Origin: Mycosarcoma maydis
Taxonomy: Eukaryota; Basidiomycota; Ustilaginomycetes; Ustilaginales
Direction: 5' to 3'
Length of the DNA: 64,000 nt
NCBI RefSeq assembly: GCF_000328475.2
Contig: NC_026482.1
Coordinates: 1,302,001-1,366,000 of the forward strand
In this document: piece after piece, positions 27,826 to 38,298 of the stretch
How positions within the stretch are numbered: position 1 is the stretch's first letter
How the letters are laid out: every line of letters starts with the position of its first letter
Position numbers and translations under genes: made by a program
Notes under the pieces: model-generated
The model's database searches: none
Told to the model about the DNA's origin: nothing
What the model saw: only the letters and a program-made list of their open reading frames with translations

Positions 27826-29664
27826 ATGGACGAAGCAGCTTTACGTGCCATGATGCCCATTTCGTTTGGCAAGAGGAGAGCGCAGCAGGCGAGGTGGGCA
27901 GCTGCTTCAGCGACGAATGCGGATGCGAATGCGAGTGTGAATGCGGAAGGGCTGGCAGCCGTTGGTCAGGACAAGGAAGAGAACGATCTCAGTTGCAGCG
28001 TGTTAGGGAAAAGAGTGGCTGGCACAGACGAGGCCGACGCGGATGCGGACCAGGACGATGGCTTGACGCCAGAGGAGCGTGCTGCGAACAGGGAGGCAGA
28101 GAGACAAGAGAACGAGAGGCGAGCAAAAGGGATCGCTTCCGACGATTCCGACGATTCCGACGACCAAGATTCTGACGATGACCAAATAGGACCGCCGCTA
28201 CCGCCTCGCACATCTTCATCTCGAATCCCGCCCAGGTCGATGCCGCCCATTACACAGACGGCCACTTTGAGTGGTATCCACGCGAAAACGCTGTCTGCAC
28301 TCGCGGTCGATGCCTCGGGCTCACGCTTTGCTCTTGGCTCGTACGACTCGTATCTGTCGCTGTACGATTTTGGAGGCATGACATCGAGTCTTGAGCCATT
28401 CCGACACTTCGAGCCGACGCACGAGACTTACCCGATCGTCGATCTGAGTTTCAACACCAACTCGTCCCACCTGCTCGTAATCAGCGCTACGCGCGAGGCC
28501 AAAGTATTCACTCGAGACGCTGCCGAAATCGGTACGTGCCGTAAAGGTGATCCGTACCTTCGCGATATGAGACGAACCAGTGGTCACGTTTCCGCACTCA
28601 CATGCGGCATGTTCGACTCACACGAGCTGGCCAAATTCTACACGGGCGCTTCGGACGGTACGGTACGTATCTGGAGCGAGGAATCCATGCACAGAGCTCA
28701 GCACGATATGATTGTGCTCAAGAGTAAGAGTCGAGGCACAAGGACCAAGGTTACCGCGATCGCGTGCGAGCGCGAGCGCATCTGGGCGAGTGGTGAGGAT
28801 GGCGCACTGCGCATGTGGGATTTGAGGGAGAACCTCAACGGCCGACCGAGGCATTGCGTCGATGCGGCACACGAGCCCGATTCTTGGACGAGCTGTATCG
28901 CGACGAGTGGCGAGACGGTGGTAACGAGGGGTGGCGATGCAACGGTGAAAGTGTGGGATGCGAGAAAACCAACAAGGCCGGTGGTGGAAAGAGCGGATTT
29001 GGCCAACGCATCGGCACATACAGGCGTCATCTTGGATCCTTTCAACTCGCGCAGTCTGATCACTGGCGTTTCAGATCGTGTTCAAGCGCGGCGCAACGGT
29101 GGACATGACGACTTGGTTTCGGCCGACGACCGAACCGACTCAAGTATCGTTGTCCTCGACGTGCTCGATCTCTCCACTCTGTGCACGCACACCACGTCGA
29201 GCACGCCGGTTCGACTGCACTGGTCGTCGCACACCGACCAGCTCTTCGCCACGCACCGAAACGGCTCTCTCTCGATCCTCTACAACCCTACGCGATCGAC
29301 CAACGGCATAACACTCGCGCTTGCACGTCGCGCCCACTCTCGTCCTCAAAGCCCCACCGCCGACTCATACGCAATCGCCACCCACACCACTTCCACCGCC
29401 CCAAGCGAGTCGGCCAAACGTCGACGACTTGCACGTGCCCGCCAAGACCCGCACCAAACTCTGCTCCCACAACCACCCCTCCACGGCCCAGGCAAAGCCG
29501 GTCGCATCGGCGCCGGCGTCCAGCAGAGCTCCGTCCAGAACCTCTACCGCAATCCAGACGACCTCAACATCGACCCCAGAGAGGCGCTCCTCAAATACGC
29601 CAACCGCACCGCCCACACCGAGCATCACCTCGACCCACACCACCAATATAACCCCCCACCCTAG
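27826..29664 (+). CDS. WDR70-type WD40 repeat protein
   Basis: Single-exon gene of 612 residues with an ATG at 27826. An acidic, charged N-terminal region (about 1-140, with a run of DDSDDSDDQDSDDD at about 105-118) is followed by WD40 repeats (about 145-490). Diagnostic phrases are IHAKTLSALAVDASGSRFAL, DSYLSLYDFGGM, EPFRHFEPTHETYPIVDLSF, GTCRKGDPYLRDMRRTSGHV, FYTGASDGTVRIWS and IWASGEDGALRMWDLRENL. Their order is that of WDR70 (gastrulation-defective homologue). The C-terminal tail is Pro/His-rich. In fission yeast and animals WDR70 works with CRL4-Ddb1 in chromatin and DNA-break repair; this role is inferred here. The length is typical for the family. Confidence 0.85.
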   Translation: MDEAALRAMMPISFGKRRAQQARWAAASATNADANASVNAEGLAAVGQDKEENDLSCSVLGKRVAGTDEADADADQDDGLTPEERAANREAERQENERRAKGIASDDSDDSDDQDSDDDQIGPPLPPRTSSSRIPPRSMPPITQTATLSGIHAKTLSALAVDASGSRFALGSYDSYLSLYDFGGMTSSLEPFRHFEPTHETYPIVDLSFNTNSSHLLVISATREAKVFTRDAAEIGTCRKGDPYLRDMRRTSGHVSALTCGMFDSHELAKFYTGASDGTVRIWSEESMHRAQHDMIVLKSKSRGTRTKVTAIACERERIWASGEDGALRMWDLRENLNGRPRHCVDAAHEPDSWTSCIATSGETVVTRGGDATVKVWDARKPTRPVVERADLANASAHTGVILDPFNSRSLITGVSDRVQARRNGGHDDLVSADDRTDSSIVVLDVLDLSTLCTHTTSSTPVRLHWSSHTDQLFATHRNGSLSILYNPTRSTNGITLALARRAHSRPQSPTADSYAIATHTTSTAPSESAKRRRLARARQDPHQTLLPQPPLHGPGKAGRIGAGVQQSSVQNLYRNPDDLNIDPREALLKYANRTAHTEHHLDPHHQYNPPP

Positions 29665-29817
29665 CTCCATTGCACAGCATCCGATCCTAATCATCACGCA
29701 CACATAACGACAAGTTCCATCACCATTTGTCACGCTGTCGCATCTCAAAGTGTATACTATCCATTGCGCATGTGCATCTCCAACAACGTTGATCATTCTT
29801 GAGTATCAGTCACAGTT

Positions 29818-32800
29818 TCACAGCCGTAAGGCATCGAAACCGTCCACAACCTCTCCCCTCGCCGCTGCCGTCGGATGCGGGGGAAGCGGCGGTGGCTGTT
29901 GCCGCTGACCGTGTACCGCTCCCAACGGCGGCGAAGGGTACCTGACACTTACTGCCCTCCTCTTCCCCAACGCCTTCTCACTCGGCACCACGGGCGTTTG
30001 CAACCCATCCCCATCTTCTTCCTCACCCTCGTCATCCACGTCCTTCGCCGGCTTGGTCTCGATGTTGAGCGTGGGTGGAGCAAGCGGTAGCTGCGACCTC
30101 CCCGAAAGGAGAGGCGCATCGCGCGAATGGTGCGACGAGGCCGTGGACGAAGTGGTCGAGTGGATCGAGGCACAAAGGCTATTGGCGATAGGATGGTGAG
30201 AGTGGAACGAATGCGTGCTGTTGTTAGAGTCTGAGGATTGATCCGAGCGAGGCACGGGTAGCGGGCGTGAGATGCGAGGTGTCACGGCACCACCAAATTT
30301 ACCGTTAGACAGCGGTGAAGTGGCCGCATTGAGGCCCGCACCCAGGCCTCTGCCACTTGCACCCAGGCCAGACGAATCCGTTTGGTGCTGCGATGCATAT
30401 GCATTCGGCGAGGGCGATCTCGAACCCGACGCCTGTATTCCCAATAACCTCGCCCCTCCCATCGCTCTTCCTCTACTACCCACATCGTAAAGCTCGCCAG
30501 TGGCACTATCCTGCACAAGCGCAGACCGATCCAACCTCACCTCGACTTTACTCCTCTCGGTCACCCTTCTCTCGGCCTCCTCCTCTTCGACCCGCCTCCT
30601 CGCATCTTCCACCATACGGATCGCCTCGCTCGACCTGCCATGTGTCTCCAACAGATCAGCAAGCAACGTTTCTTCTCTCGTCTCCTTCTCATTCATCGAT
30701 GCGCCAAGTCTGGACCGATCCGCTAGAGCTGAAGCCCAGGCAATTTGAGAAGCAATCAGATCCTGAGACCGTGTCAGCTTGATGTAGAATTCGTCCACAA
30801 GCTCCGTAGTGTCGGCATGTAGTCCTTCTTGCAAGAGTGTATCGAGCAGCACGGCCGCGTTGCTACGTGCGATTTGGCACTCTTCGTGTAAGCGACGCAC
30901 GTCTTCGTCGAAAGCCAGCACGTCGTGGTGCGGTGAAAAGCAAGAATCACCGCTTTGCATGGAAGCAGAGCGAGTATCCATGGAAGCGGCTGCTGCTTCG
31001 AGCGTCGATACAACCTCAGTAGCATTGCCGCTTTCATGATGGTCCACAACCATCAGCGGCGACACGTTTGGGACAGTTGGGTGTGTCTGAGAGTCGAGGC
31101 AAGGCAATGGGAGATTGGACCGTGACCATTTTTGTTGCTGCAGAGGTGGTGCTGCTTGCGGTTGAAGAGAGGCAGGTACTGGAGGAGGCTGTTGTAGTGG
31201 TGCAAGCGTCGCTGAAAGAGGTCTTTGCTGTTGCTCGGCGGAATCCGCCGTGACAGGGCGCTGCTGCGGGGGTGATAGGGCATCAAGATCCGGATTGTGG
31301 TAATCAGCACCTCGTCTGGGCGGCTGCGAATGGCGCTGCGAGACGCGACGTGACGACGGCTGCTGCATCTGCTGCGCTGATGCGCGTGGCTGTGGTAGTT
31401 TGAACTCGAAGAGATCATTTTCCAGTGGTTCTCCGTCCTTGCGTCGGTCGTTTGGCTTGACCTTGTTCCAGCACTTGGTCACGGATGCCAACTCGGCGTC
31501 GTTCTTGAACTCGAACGCCAACACACCCAACACCCTTAGCATAGTCTCTTTGACACTTAGAGGAGTCTTGGAAGAGGCGATCGTATCCTCAATGGCCTCG
31601 AGGAAGCGCTTACTCGCGATCTGCAGACGAAAATGGTCGCTCGCATTAAGCGCGAGAAGCGCCCAGACGCGGACCGCGCGGCGTTGGGTGTCGACTGTGC
31701 CATAGCGGAACTCTTTGCGAAGGGTTCGTGCCGCCTCTTTGCTCGCCGCCTCAGAATGGCTGATCATGTCGATAAGGGGTAACATCTGCATCCAATCCTG
31801 ATCGTCGCAAGCATTTGCGGACAGCCAGCCGATTCGTGAGGCGACGGCTTCTTCGGCTTCCTTATCCTGCAATCGTGCTACTTGCTGCTGATGTGCGCGC
31901 TTGTTCCAACGGTCCATCCAGCCGCCTTCTTTGCTGCGCTCCTGGGCAGAGAGAGGATGTGAATCCAAGGGGGGCGACTTGCGTCGAATGTCGTCGGGAT
32001 CACGACTGTCTCTCGGTACCGGCGATGGCGCAGCAGCGGTAATGTCTCGATCCTGCTTTGCTTTCTTGTCTTTATTGCTGCTTGTTGCGAACCCAAAAAG
32101 CTTCTTTCCCTTTCCCTTGTCTTTGCTGGTCAGTTCGCGAAGGGTAGTCTCCTCGTAACATCCTTGGGAAATAAGCACCTCGCCGGCTTCAACGTCGCCG
32201 TCTGCGCCCGAGTAAACCGGATAGGCATCAGAGCGTGCTGCGCCGCTCGCTGTTGGTGTATGCTCGTCTGTACTGTCTTCGTAGTCGTCATAGTAAGGCT
32301 CGTAAGAATCGTCCGATCTTTTAACGCGTGCCGCCGCGCGAGCAGAATCAGTAGAGGTGAAGTGATTCGGGAGCGTCTGCAGGGAGTTGCGGTCGCCATT
32401 GCTGCTGTGCTTTTGGTTCTGGAAAGCGGCACCAGAGGCGACGCCCATACTCAAAGAGTGGTCACGGCGGTGAGTAGTGGATGATTGTGCTGGGCGTAGC
32501 GATCTAGGCGGTAAAAAGGCAGTCATTTGAGCGGGGAGGTGCTGCTGTTGCTGAGAAGATCGCTTCGAGTTGGCGCGTCGCGGTGCTGATGAAATAGGAG
32601 GGTCGTAATTGGAGGGACTGTTCCGATCATATGATGGACGGAAAGGCTGCGAAGGCGCCGAGATGGGATCTGAGTACGACTCGTACGGAGCGTCGGCGGG
32701 CGCAGTAGCGTAAAAGTGAATGGCGGGGCGGTTGTTCCGAGGCGAGGCGCCGAGCTTCTGACTGTGAGGCTGCTGCGAGGTGACAAAGTCTGCTTGCGTA

Positions 32801-33018
32801 AAATCAGAGCGACCAGGAGAGTCGGGTGCTGAACGCAAGGCTACAGGAGTCACTTGAAGCGAGAGTGGCCGATTTGAATCTCCAACCTGTGACGCGATCC
32901 GCGCCTGATACTCCTCAAAGGGCCGTGGCGTCGCAAAGGAGGAGCTGTCTGCTCCAGGACTGGTGGGAGGCAGGGGTGTGATGGTCCCTGCCTCCTTTGG
33001 TCGGAAAAACTTCTTCAT
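29818..33018 (-). CDS. VHS and GAT domain protein (Lsb5/TOM1-like)
   Basis: Single-exon gene of 1066 residues, ATG at 33018. The first 350 residues are low-complexity (Ser, Gln, Arg). A VHS/ENTH-like helical domain spans about 370-540, including EEAVASRIGWLSANACDDQD, KEAARTLRKEFRYGTVDTQR, AVRVWALLALNASDHFRLQI and VKETMLRVLGVLAFEF. A GAT-like three-helix domain lies at about 700-780 (DVRRLHEECQIARSNAAVLL, SQDLIASQIAWASALADRSR). The C-terminus is again disordered. VHS-GAT proteins bind ubiquitinated cargo, Arf or actin-linked endocytic factors; yeast Lsb5 (354 residues) is the closest small relative. This protein is about three times longer because of its disordered arms. A role in endosomal or endocytic sorting is inferred from domains, and fits a window with several traffic genes. 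Confidence 0.75.
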   Translation of the reverse strand: MKKFFRPKEAGTITPLPPTSPGADSSSFATPRPFEEYQARIASQVGDSNRPLSLQVTPVALRSAPDSPGRSDFTQADFVTSQQPHSQKLGASPRNNRPAIHFYATAPADAPYESYSDPISAPSQPFRPSYDRNSPSNYDPPISSAPRRANSKRSSQQQQHLPAQMTAFLPPRSLRPAQSSTTHRRDHSLSMGVASGAAFQNQKHSSNGDRNSLQTLPNHFTSTDSARAAARVKRSDDSYEPYYDDYEDSTDEHTPTASGAARSDAYPVYSGADGDVEAGEVLISQGCYEETTLRELTSKDKGKGKKLFGFATSSNKDKKAKQDRDITAAAPSPVPRDSRDPDDIRRKSPPLDSHPLSAQERSKEGGWMDRWNKRAHQQQVARLQDKEAEEAVASRIGWLSANACDDQDWMQMLPLIDMISHSEAASKEAARTLRKEFRYGTVDTQRRAVRVWALLALNASDHFRLQIASKRFLEAIEDTIASSKTPLSVKETMLRVLGVLAFEFKNDAELASVTKCWNKVKPNDRRKDGEPLENDLFEFKLPQPRASAQQMQQPSSRRVSQRHSQPPRRGADYHNPDLDALSPPQQRPVTADSAEQQQRPLSATLAPLQQPPPVPASLQPQAAPPLQQQKWSRSNLPLPCLDSQTHPTVPNVSPLMVVDHHESGNATEVVSTLEAAAASMDTRSASMQSGDSCFSPHHDVLAFDEDVRRLHEECQIARSNAAVLLDTLLQEGLHADTTELVDEFYIKLTRSQDLIASQIAWASALADRSRLGASMNEKETREETLLADLLETHGRSSEAIRMVEDARRRVEEEEAERRVTERSKVEVRLDRSALVQDSATGELYDVGSRGRAMGGARLLGIQASGSRSPSPNAYASQHQTDSSGLGASGRGLGAGLNAATSPLSNGKFGGAVTPRISRPLPVPRSDQSSDSNNSTHSFHSHHPIANSLCASIHSTTSSTASSHHSRDAPLLSGRSQLPLAPPTLNIETKPAKDVDDEGEEEDGDGLQTPVVPSEKALGKRRAVSVRYPSPPLGAVHGQRQQPPPLPPHPTAAARGEVVDGFDALRL

Positions 33019-34650
33019 CTATGAAAGCTGTGTCGCGCTGCTTTGCTCTAGTATCGCCATTTCCGAATGTCTGGTGGTGGTTGCGTTCCGAATATGTTGA
33101 ATGTCGTCAAGCGCTTCGAAATTTGAAAGCTGTAGAGAGGACGTCCAGGACAAGTTGGCCGAGAAGCTTGAATGCGCTGGGGGCAGAGCTCGAGGGTTTG
33201 ACACGGATGCGATTCAGCGCACTATTTCCATCCTGTCCTCAACAATCGGATGGGCCTTCGTTGAAGCACTTGAATATGGGCAGAGACCGGTACTCTGCTT
33301 GCGTCGAGCGTCAGCAGTGTGACGATGGTCGAAGCGATTGCGAGCCTGTCAAATCGGTCGTCACGTAGAGGAAGGCCATGCGAATGTGGTAATCGTGAAT
33401 GTCGAGCGAACTCTTCACAGCGAGGATGATAATCGCAGTTGGATCTGGATCGAGACGATCGAGAGTGGCGTGTGATCCGTGCTTAAACTTGCTCGCTAAG
33501 CAGCGCGCGTCTGGAAGCCGAAGATGATGGAAATGAAATGCGTCTATGAAGGGACGCAGAGATGCGACCGAGTGCGGGGATAAGACGACGACGAGGACGG
33601 TGGCTGGTGCCCATGACCAAGCGGTTTGATGCAGCGCCCATTTCAAGCTCAGCCCACAGCACAGCTCAGCACAGCACAGCATGATTGATCATGTCGCTGG
33701 GTCAAATTCAGGCACGAGGTTCACGGTTCACGGTTGTATAGTCACGAATTCACATAATCTGTGAATGTGAATGTTAGCACGGCAAGCCCTTTTCAGGCAA
33801 CTTCTGGCCACAATCGCGAATCACGAGTCGTGAGGTGAGTCTCGCGCTACCTTATCAATTTGAGTGAAAGCTCCAACTCGTGACCCACGACTCACAGACC
33901 TTGTTACCGCACGACCTCGCTCCTCTGCCTTGGGGAGGGGTTTTTTTTTTTTTTTTTTTTTGACTTTGTCATAAGAAATCGGTGACGCTGAGCAACAGCA
34001 CAGCACGCAACAGACCCAACATCGGCAGGTCAGCCGAGTCTTGAGACGGCCATTGCCGAGTAGACCGACATTCGTGATGGTTCAGAGCGTGGTTAGAAAA
34101 TCCAGATGTCAAGACTGTCTCTGCTCGTGTGAACGCGCAACGTAGACTTGGGTCGGAGTACCGTGGCCTCGCTGTTGCCAAACAATCGTGAATCACGAAT
34201 CGTGAATTTGCCAGAGAATCACGAATGCCGCTCGAGACTAACTTGGGGGCGTGAACCTGAATCACAGAATTGTGACTGATGCCGTAACTCACAACTAACA
34301 AAGATGTCTCCTCCCCACGCCTTCGTGTCTGTGATTGTTGTGGTGATCTATTTAAAGCAACCAGGACGTACATATGCCGACACGCAACATCCAGTCCTCC
34401 AGTTATGTCCCACTCACTTTGTGTGCGACAGCACAGACTTGTCTGCTTAGTAGTATGTCAGCCACGACAATGATCTCGCTGTTGGGACAAGGTGATCGAT
34501 CTATTTACAAGGCAGGCAAGAAGGTATGAAAGGTCGTACATGGGAGCGTGAATGTTCGTGAAAGAAATCAGGGGGTCGGGATAGATCATGATCAGGGCAG
34601 AGACGACAGAGATCGGCACCAATGGCACGGTCGACCTCGTCTGAACACAT
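33019..34650. other. Intergenic region between VHS-GAT and Rab5-type genes
   Basis: No gene is supported. The region has scattered heptamers (about 33721, 33812-33834, 34183-34207) and a poly-T tract at 33941-33961. Short frames lack domain or signal features. Confidence 0.5.
33941..33961. repeat. Poly(dT) tract of 21 nt
   Basis: A run of 21 T follows a G-rich stretch (GGGGAGGGG). Its length is prone to assembly or sequencing error. Confidence 0.8.
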
Positions 34651-35316
34651 TCAACAGTTGCAAGCGTCCTGCTCTTGACCTCCTTGCTGCCCTCTAAGGT
34701 CCACACCTGGTCTCGCGCCTCCCGCACCGGCAGCTCCTGCGCCCGCTCGACCGGCGCCGCTGCGCTGCGATTCGGCTGCCTGCTCTGTCGGCAGCTTGCG
34801 CGCGATCATGGTAAACAGCTCCGAGACGTTGGACGAGTTCTTGGCCGAAGTCTCGAGGAAGAGAAGACCCTCTTCCTGTGCGTACTTTTCGGCCTCTTCG
34901 GTGGGGATAGCACGGCGTGTGCTCGCCAAATCCGCCTTGTTGCCTGCCAGGGCAATGATGATATTGGGGTCAGCTTGACGCTGAAGTTCGCGGATCCACG
35001 CTTTGGCCTTGTCGAGCGACGAAGGCTGCGTGATGTCGTACACTACCACAGCGCAGTTGGCATTACGGTAGTACATGGGTGCGAGCGACTTGTATCGCTC
35101 TTGTCCCGCGGTATCCCAGATCTCGAACTTGACGGTGGTCTGTGCATCGAGGCTGACAGTTTGCGTGAGGAAAGCAGCTCCGATGGTGCTCTCGCGATAG
35201 TCGTCGAATTGGTCCTTGACAAATCTAAGGACCAAACTCGACTTGCCAACAGCCGACTCGCCGAGCAGGACGAGCTTGAACTGAAGCTGACGAGGGTTCC
35301 TTGGAGCAGCGGCCAT
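34651..35316 (-). CDS. Rab5-type small GTPase (Ypt5/Vps21)
   Basis: ATG at 35316 gives 221 residues. The in-frame upstream extension has no ATG. G1 is [10 protein letters not shown]2/effector loop [16 protein letters not shown]3 [21 protein letters not shown]4 GNKADL and G5 [10 protein letters not shown]. The effector loop [10 protein letters not shown] is diagnostic of Rab5. The protein ends in CNC, a double-cysteine geranylgeranylation signal. A Gly/Ala-rich hypervariable tail precedes it. Rab5 organises early endosome fusion and endosomal motility, which is important in the long hyphae of smuts. A GTAAGT at about 35660 upstream on the same strand suggests a leader intron. Confidence 0.92.
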   Translation of the reverse strand: MAAAPRNPRQLQFKLVLLGESAVGKSSLVLRFVKDQFDDYRESTIGAAFLTQTVSLDAQTTVKFEIWDTAGQERYKSLAPMYYRNANCAVVVYDITQPSSLDKAKAWIRELQRQADPNIIIALAGNKADLASTRRAIPTEEAEKYAQEEGLLFLETSAKNSSNVSELFTMIARKLPTEQAAESQRSGAGRAGAGAAGAGGARPGVDLRGQQGGQEQDACNC

Positions 35317-36770
35317 CGCTACAATCGCACTGCGCTCGTGGGGAGAATGAGGCAAGTGTGGGTTGCGACGAGACTTGGCAGTCTAGCACTAGCGTGAGTT
35401 TTGGCGAGAGGTGTCGATGCGACTGTGGTTGATGAATTAGGACTGGCGGGTCGGAAAGGCGTCGAAAAGGTTGTCGAGTCGACCAGCCAGTGCGATGCTG
35501 AGCTGCGCTTTTCTGACAGCAGGTCGCACAATGTGTGCAAATTGGCGTTGTTTGCTCGCTGAGAAGCAACGGATGTTTGTGTATCGAGGATATCGAGGAT
35601 AGCAACAGCCGCTGAGTATCAACGAATTGTTCAACGATGAAGCTATCGATAACTTACTGGTGGTGCCAAACTGGTAGAGTGAGAGAGTATAAGCGCAGGG
35701 GTGGTGGTGGAGGTGATAGGGGTCGAGATGCGGATAGGCGCGCTGCATCAAAAATATAGGTGACGTGAATCAACTGATCCAAATCACGAATCGAGAGGCA
35801 ATCACACAAGTTATTCACACTCGTGACTGTTACTCTGTGACTGTGACTGTGACTGCTACAGCTAGGAAACGATGTGTGGCGGAAAAGCAGAGCCTCGGAG
35901 CCCAACGATTATTTTGGCGGAAAATCACGAATCACGAATCGGACAGCGTGAGCGAGGCTAAGGAACTCAGAGATTCACGATTGTGTTTCACACGACTGTA
36001 AACAACCAACACAGGCACATACTCACACTTTCTCTGGTCCTCTACGCGACAACCACCAACGTCGATGATGCTGCTGCCGAAAGCATCACTGAGTGATTGA
36101 GTGAGTGTGATCAGACAAGATGGGAATAGTACTGTACAGCAGATGGCAAGATTTTGGTCAAGACGACGCTTTGCCCCTCAACGCCAGCCATCCTCATCGT
36201 CGTTACCAAGTCTAATCTGTGTACGCTGTTGATTGATTCCAGATTCGATTTGCTGAATACAGATCTGGCGGAAAAAGTTCTCGAGACGCGAGAAGCCAGC
36301 TGGTCGGCGTCTAAGCGCTTCTCTTCTCCCGTCTGACCCTTTCTTTCGTCGTTCGTATCTTGATCTCTTTCCACCTGCATCCTCGACACTCAGACGCACA
36401 AAGATGGCTCCCTAACAAGTAGCCTAGACAACTGACTATTAGGATAGGGACTGCATGTGTGTAACTCTATCCGCCTCGTGACTGTGACGTTGATTACTTT
36501 TATCAATCGTGAATCGTGAATCGTGAATCGTGAATCGTGAATCGTGAAATAGTTTAAGAACTGTTGAGTCACGAGTCTGGCTTGGTTAGGATTAGGCCTC
36601 CACTTTCTGTATAACTCACGAATTTTCTGCAAGTCACAGTCACGAGTGACGAGTGTTGGAAAGGAAATTGAGCAAGCAGAAACCAACACCATCAGCTATG
36701 GGCAGACGACATCTTTTCCTCCACTGCTTCTTGCTCGATTCATGATACGCTCGACTCGTTTCAAGCATTC
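35317..36770. other. Intergenic region between divergent Rab5-type and NIF3-type genes
   Basis: No gene is supported. It contains the leader of the Rab5-type gene with a possible 5'-UTR intron, isolated heptamers at 35925-35941, and the longest perfect heptamer array in the window at 36506-36548. Confidence 0.55.
36506..36548. repeat. Perfect tandem heptamer array (ATCGTGA)6
   Basis: Six uninterrupted copies of ATCGTGA lie about 225 nt upstream of the NIF3 family gene. This is the clearest tandem example of the unit found singly or in pairs elsewhere. Confidence 0.9.
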
Positions 36771-37935
36771 ATGGTCATCTCGCTCAGGACATTGCGAGTC
36801 TCAACAAGAACCCTTGCCGGCTGCCTACACTCACGTGCTCTTGCCACAGGAACAGCACTAGCTTGTGCCGCATCTTTCTTAGCCATTGCACAACGCTCGC
36901 CCAGTGTAATTCGCGGAATCATGTCGCTTCCCAACTGGGAGATCACCGACTCGGTGAAACAGAATCGGATTCTTGCAGACGTCATGCGGGCCATGCACCG
37001 TATTGCACCGCTTCAGCTGGCTGACACATCGTTTGACAACGTCGGTCTGCTATTGCAAGCTCCGGCATCTACCACAAGCCAGTCCAGCGAACAGCAAAGT
37101 GTCATGCTTGCCATCGACCTGACAACAGACGTATGTAATGAGATTCTCTCCTCGTCTGCCAATGTCAAGGTTGCGCTTGTCTACCATCCCATCATCTTTC
37201 GAGGTCTCAAGTCGTTCACTTTGGCCGATCCTCAGCAGACAAGCTTGTTGCGGCTTGCAGCGGCCGGAGTGAGTGTATACTGCCCCCACACTAGCCTCGA
37301 CGCAACTCCCGGAGGCATCAATGACTGGCTCGGAAAGGTGGTCACGTCACGTTCGGCTTTTCCTGAACTCAAATCGGCCGAAAGTGTCAACGACTTTCGC
37401 TCCAATCCTTATCCTGCTCTTAGCATGTCAAAGAATCCCCCCAAAGGCTATGAGGCAGCGGGACTCGGAAGATTGGTCCAGATCGATCCTCCTCAGCCCT
37501 TTGAAGAGATTGTGCGCAGAGTCAAGCAGAATCTCAACCTCGATCATGTCCAGGGCTGCAAAGCGTCTGACAAGCCCATCTCTACCGTCGCCGTCTGCGC
37601 TGGCTCGGGATCAAGCGTTTTCTCGGGTGTCAAGGCGGATCTTTATCTCACCGGCGAGCTCTCTCACCACGAGATCTTGGCTTACCAGGCAGCAGGCGCA
37701 TCCGTGATTGTCACGAACCATACCAACACCGAAAGGTTAGTACTCTTTGTCGCTTTCCGACTTTGGCTCCACACGATCGCAACTCTCTGGCTGACATTTC
37801 TAGATTGGGCTGCCTTTTGTTTCTCACAGGAAGTATCTACGAGACGTTCTGCAGCACTCGTTGCAAGAAGAGCTTAGCGGAAAGTACACTGTCCTTGTGT
37901 CGCAGAACGACCGAGATCCCTTGCGGGTATTGTAG
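36771..37935 (+). CDS. NIF3: NIF3/YbgI family protein (GTP cyclohydrolase 1 type 2-like)
   Basis: Two exons, 36771-37735 and 37830-37935, give 356 residues. The donor is AG|GTTAGT after HTNTE and the acceptor TCTCACAG, restoring RKYLRDVLQHSLQEEL. The family core has DNVGLLLQAP, VALVYHPIIFRGLK, VYCPHTSLDATPGGINDWL, GELSHHEILAYQAAG and VTNHTNTER, and ends VLVSQNDRDPLRVL. His, Asp and Glu residues in these motifs are the di-metal ligands of the family. The first 50 residues are Arg/Ala/Ser-rich (MVISLRTLRVSTRTLAG) and look like a mitochondrial presequence. A second in-frame ATG at 36921 (MSLPNWEIT) would give a form without it. NIF3 proteins are conserved metal-binding proteins whose reaction is not firmly established. 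Confidence 0.88.
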
Positions 37936-38298
37936 AGCGAAAAGAGCCAATAATGAGAAGCAACAGACACGAGGCGGGCTACCATGTGTTTGGTGGTGCC
38001 AAGTCTGGCGATCTGTGAAAATCGGGCCCGATGACTGACGCGTGGAAGGTGGAGAAATCATGACAACCTGACACGACTCATGACTGGGTCTGAGCGGCCT
38101 GAGAAGGTTCGGACGCTAATTAAGCCGCGTCCCTGACACAAGTCGACCATCTTGCCTGCCTCTGTACTCACAAGTTTGTGTTCACGTTTGCATCGCCGTC
38201 CCATCTGGTACCTTGCGTACGAGCACTATCGAATAGGACCGGCAACCCATCGGATCGTCACTTTAGGCCTTGGAAGGGGGCCAGATCCGGCGCACAGC
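37936..38298. other. Intergenic region before the Erv41 gene
   Basis: No gene is seen. The frame of the following gene is open back to 38152 but has only a TTG there, so this stretch is treated as 5' leader and promoter. Confidence 0.5.

Noticed and set aside
26914..27872. Two overlapping minus-strand frames (239 and 267 codons) at the end of the unknown gene
   Set aside because: They have no domains, no signal peptide and non-ATG or poor starts, and overlap the coding strand of the gene at 24934 and the WD40 gene start.
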